Assembly: GCA_016868205.1 (NCBI GenBank)
Contig: VGHR01000009.1
Span: 1-50,597 of the forward strand
DNA: 50,597 bases
Source: Betaproteobacteria bacterium
GTDB lineage: Bacteria; Pseudomonadota; Gammaproteobacteria; Burkholderiales; Burkholderiaceae_C
Direction of reading: 5' to 3'
Both the position numbers and the translations under genes were made by a program. This document shows, piece by piece, positions 46,572 to 50,597 of the stretch; position 1 is the stretch's first letter, and each line of letters starts with the position of its first letter. Under the pieces are notes generated by a model, which searched no databases, was not told the origin of the DNA, and worked only from the letters and a program-made list of their open reading frames with translations.

Positions 46572-47114
46572 ATGTCCCTGGACAATGTCACGCCTGGCAA
46601 CAAGGTGCCCGAGTGCTTCAATGTGATCATCGAGATCCCAATGAACGCCGATCCGATCAAGTACGAAGTGGACAAAGAAACCGGTGCGATCTTCGTGGAC
46701 CGCTTCATGAGCACCGCGATGCATTACCCCACCAATTACGGCTATGTGCCCAAGACGATTTCGGGCGATGGCGATCCGGTCGATGTCTTGGTGATCACCC
46801 CGGTGCCGCTCATACCGGGCGTGGTTGTGCCCTGTCGCGCTCTTGGTATCCTCAAAATGCAGGATGAAGCCGGTGAGGATGGCAAAGTGCTGGCTGTGCC
46901 AATCGACAAGGTTCTATCGATCTACACCCAGTGGCAAAAGCCTGAGGATCTCAATCCGATGCGCTTGAAGACTATCGCCCATTTTTTTGAGCATTACAAA
47001 GACCTTGAGCCGGGCAAATGGGTCAAGGTTCTGGGATGGGAGGGCAAGGAGGCCGCTCATCAGGAAATCCTCGGCGGCATCGAGAACTACCGCAGATCCG
47101 GACGCGCTGCCTGA
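46572..47114 (+). CDS. ppa: Soluble inorganic pyrophosphatase, family I
   Basis: Hydrolyses cytoplasmic pyrophosphate and so drives biosynthesis. 180 residues, close to E. coli Ppa. The metal-binding motif is Asp66-Gly-Asp68-Pro-Val-Asp71, equivalent to E. coli Asp65/67/70. The N-terminal '[23 protein letters not shown]' and '[12 protein letters not shown]' supply the other active-site residues. GGAG lies 6-7 bases before the ATG. A weak promoter-like pair (TTGCAT at 46455, AATACT 16 bases on) lies about 90 bases upstream. It shares its upstream region with hppA, putting both pyrophosphatases under one divergent control region. Confidence 0.97.
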   Translation: MSLDNVTPGNKVPECFNVIIEIPMNADPIKYEVDKETGAIFVDRFMSTAMHYPTNYGYVPKTISGDGDPVDVLVITPVPLIPGVVVPCRALGILKMQDEAGEDGKVLAVPIDKVLSIYTQWQKPEDLNPMRLKTIAHFFEHYKDLEPGKWVKVLGWEGKEAAHQEILGGIENYRRSGRAA

Positions 47115-47129
47115 AGCGCTGGCCTTGCT

Positions 47130-48326
47130 TCAAAGAGGACGGAAAGGACTGCGCTGGGACAATGCCCCCAGGTAATCGCGCATGCCGTGGTCCTCGCGCT
47201 GCAGGAAGTGTTTGACTGCCTCGGCAAAGTCCGGGTGCGATAGCCAGTGGGCGCTGACGGTGGCGGTGGGCATCAGCGCACGGGCCATCTTGTGCTCGCC
47301 CTGGGCGCCACCCTCGAAGCGTCGCACCTTGTGCTCAATGCACCACTGAAGAGGCTGGTAGTAGCAGGCCTCGAAGTGCAGGCAGTCGACGCGCTCCAGA
47401 GCTCCCCAGTAGCGGCCGTAGGCCGCCCCGGGAGCACCAGGGGTGGCGTCCAGGGCAATCAGGCTGCTGGCGATGGGGTGGCCTGAACGCTCTGCGATGC
47501 ACAGCAACCAAGACTCGGGCAGGTCGTGGGCCATGCGATGGAAAAAATCGCGACTGAGGTACGGTGCGTTACCGTGTTCCAGATAGGTGCGCTCATAGCA
47601 CCGGTAAAAGAAGTCCCAATCGTTTTTTTCAATGTGGGCCCCGCGCAGACAGCGAAAGCGCACGCCGGCCTCGCTGACCTTTCGGCGTTCCTGCCGGATT
47701 TTCTTGCGTTTGTCTTGACTCAGGCACGACAAGAACTCGTCGAAGTCCTGGTAGGGCTGCCCGTCTGTGCCCGCGCGGTCGGGGCGTCGGTTCTCCCAAT
47801 GAAACTGTACCGTCTGGCGCAGCATCAGGCCGGCAGCCTGGCAGGCTGCCGCGTCCTCGCCATTGAGAAAAAGCAGATGCAGCGAGGACAGGCCCTCGGC
47901 CTTGCACCACTGCAGCAGACCAGCCAGCAGAGCCTGGCGAGCGCCGTCATCGGCCGCCAGCAAGCGCGCCCCGCTGACTGGGGTGAAGGGGCAGGCCACC
48001 AGGGCTTTGGGGTAGTAAGCCAAGCCGTGCTGCTGATAGGCCCGGGCCCAGGCCCAGTCGAACACATACTCCCCGTAGGAATGCTCTTTCAGATAGACCG
48101 CACAGACTGCGCTCAGGTCCTGGCCCCGCCACACGGTCAACAGGCGAAGGCGCCATCCGGTCTGGTCCGTAGCGCTGCCGCTCCGCTCCAGGGCATAAAG
48201 GTACTCAAAACGCATGAACGGCGGCGCGGCGCGATCGGCTTGGGCGGCAAGCAGACCGTTCCACTGGGCTGCCGTGATTTCATCCCAATGCTCGAGAACT
48301 CGGATGACATAATCATTTTGGGCCAT
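47130..48326 (-). CDS. GNAT-fold N-acyltransferase, DUF482/PF04339 family
   Basis: A 398-residue cytoplasmic protein of the family labelled 'peptidogalycan biosynthesis/recognition', which has two FemAB/GNAT-like halves. Family blocks visible include 'PFMRFEYLYALERSGS', 'YGEYVFDWAWARAYQQHGLAYYPKALVACPFTPVSGARLL', 'KRKKIRQERRKV' and 'FEGGAQGEHKMARAL'. The acceptor is not known. ATG 48326 fits the family start ('MAQNDYVIRVLE'); an in-frame ATG at 48362 with AGGA close by is possible and would reach almost to nadE. It converges on ppa (15 bases) and is divergent from nadE (53 bases). Confidence 0.9.
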   Translation of the reverse strand: MAQNDYVIRVLEHWDEITAAQWNGLLAAQADRAAPPFMRFEYLYALERSGSATDQTGWRLRLLTVWRGQDLSAVCAVYLKEHSYGEYVFDWAWARAYQQHGLAYYPKALVACPFTPVSGARLLAADDGARQALLAGLLQWCKAEGLSSLHLLFLNGEDAAACQAAGLMLRQTVQFHWENRRPDRAGTDGQPYQDFDEFLSCLSQDKRKKIRQERRKVSEAGVRFRCLRGAHIEKNDWDFFYRCYERTYLEHGNAPYLSRDFFHRMAHDLPESWLLCIAERSGHPIASSLIALDATPGAPGAAYGRYWGALERVDCLHFEACYYQPLQWCIEHKVRRFEGGAQGEHKMARALMPTATVSAHWLSHPDFAEAVKHFLQREDHGMRDYLGALSQRSPFRPL

Positions 48327-48379
48327 AAGTAATTGTGGCTTGTTCCCGTCCGCCCTTTCCATTCGGTCCTGTCACCCCT

Positions 48380-50478
<2,099 letters not shown>

Positions 50479-50486
<8 letters not shown>

Positions 50487-50597
50487 GATCGAGGCCGTCG
50501 GCCCGACTCAGGCCGGCTGCTTGCACCAAGTGACGCAGCAAGTGCGGCGCTTGAGCATGAACGGCAATCAGATCCATCTGCCAGGGGCCCATGAACT
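50479..50597 (-). CDS. 3' end of an unidentified minus-strand gene
   Basis: One minus-strand frame is open from the window edge to a TGA at 50479-50481. The visible 38 codons read 'FMGPWQMDLIAVHAQAPHLL' and end in 'SRADGLDQI'. The composition looks like a real protein C-terminus and the stop falls in a hairpin shared with convergent glnB. The fragment is too short to assign a family. It could also be chance open frame in G+C-rich DNA. Confidence 0.4.

Overview
The window is a compact, G+C-rich piece of bacterial chromosome. By my calls about 95% of it is protein-coding: 45 recognisable genes plus one gene end at the right edge. Gene content and order point to a betaproteobacterium of the Burkholderiales, probably near Comamonadaceae/Alcaligenaceae. 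The main clues are nuoN followed by a DUF2818 gene, the IMPase/trmJ/cysE block, moaA-mobA-moeA, a K+-independent H+-pyrophosphatase beside soluble pyrophosphatase, and nadE-glnB. This placement is inference from family knowledge; no 16S rRNA gene is present. I see no tRNA or rRNA genes, insertion sequences, prophage or CRISPR. No stretch without a gene exceeds 278 bases.

Layout. 1-2845 (+): the end of the complex I operon (nuoN), DUF2818, a Nudix ADP-ribose pyrophosphatase and DUF1178. 2872-9377 (-): a MetE C-domain-type methyltransferase, glutamate dehydrogenase, an MsbA-like ABC exporter, an alpha/beta hydrolase and O-acetylhomoserine sulfhydrylase. 9475-12236 (+): a CBS-domain protein, chorismate synthase and an HcaT-like MFS transporter. 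12258-16573 (-): a penicillin/AHL-acylase-type Ntn hydrolase and glutaminyl-tRNA synthetase. 16653-17486 (+): uppP. 17470-22768 (-): alpha/beta hydrolase, a proteasome-like Anbu protease, mutS and an inositol-monophosphatase-family gene. 22907-24481 (+): trmJ and cysE. 24488-25679 (-): mog and yjgA. 25762-28030 (+): pmbA and an EamA transporter. 28036-30108 (-): yqeY, rpsU and a BaiN/HI0933-type flavoprotein. 30327-35280 (+): an RND efflux adaptor and pump plus DUF1330. 35290-38319 (-): moeA, mobA, moaA. 38360-42130 (-) with 42327-44085 (+): a divergent catabolic module of SDR, TRAP transporter, HpcH/HpaI aldolase and D-2-hydroxyacid dehydrogenase. 44131-46293 (-) and 46572-47114 (+): membrane and soluble pyrophosphatases. 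47130-50462: a GNAT protein (-), then nadE and glnB (+). The right edge holds the 3' end of an unidentified minus-strand gene.

Most genes are core housekeeping functions: respiration, sulfur amino acids, chorismate, molybdenum cofactor, NAD, nitrogen sensing, repair and translation. The accessory parts are the TRAP/aldolase module, whose binding-protein gene is visibly lower in G+C than its neighbours, the solitary Anbu protease, the RND pump whose adaptor carries a collagen-like repeat, and the acylase. No DNA-binding transcription factor gene was recognised anywhere in the 50.6 kb. No clearly new defence or mobile system was found. The best leads are the Anbu gene outside its usual operon, the collagen-like efflux adaptor, and the orphan TRAP/aldolase pathway.
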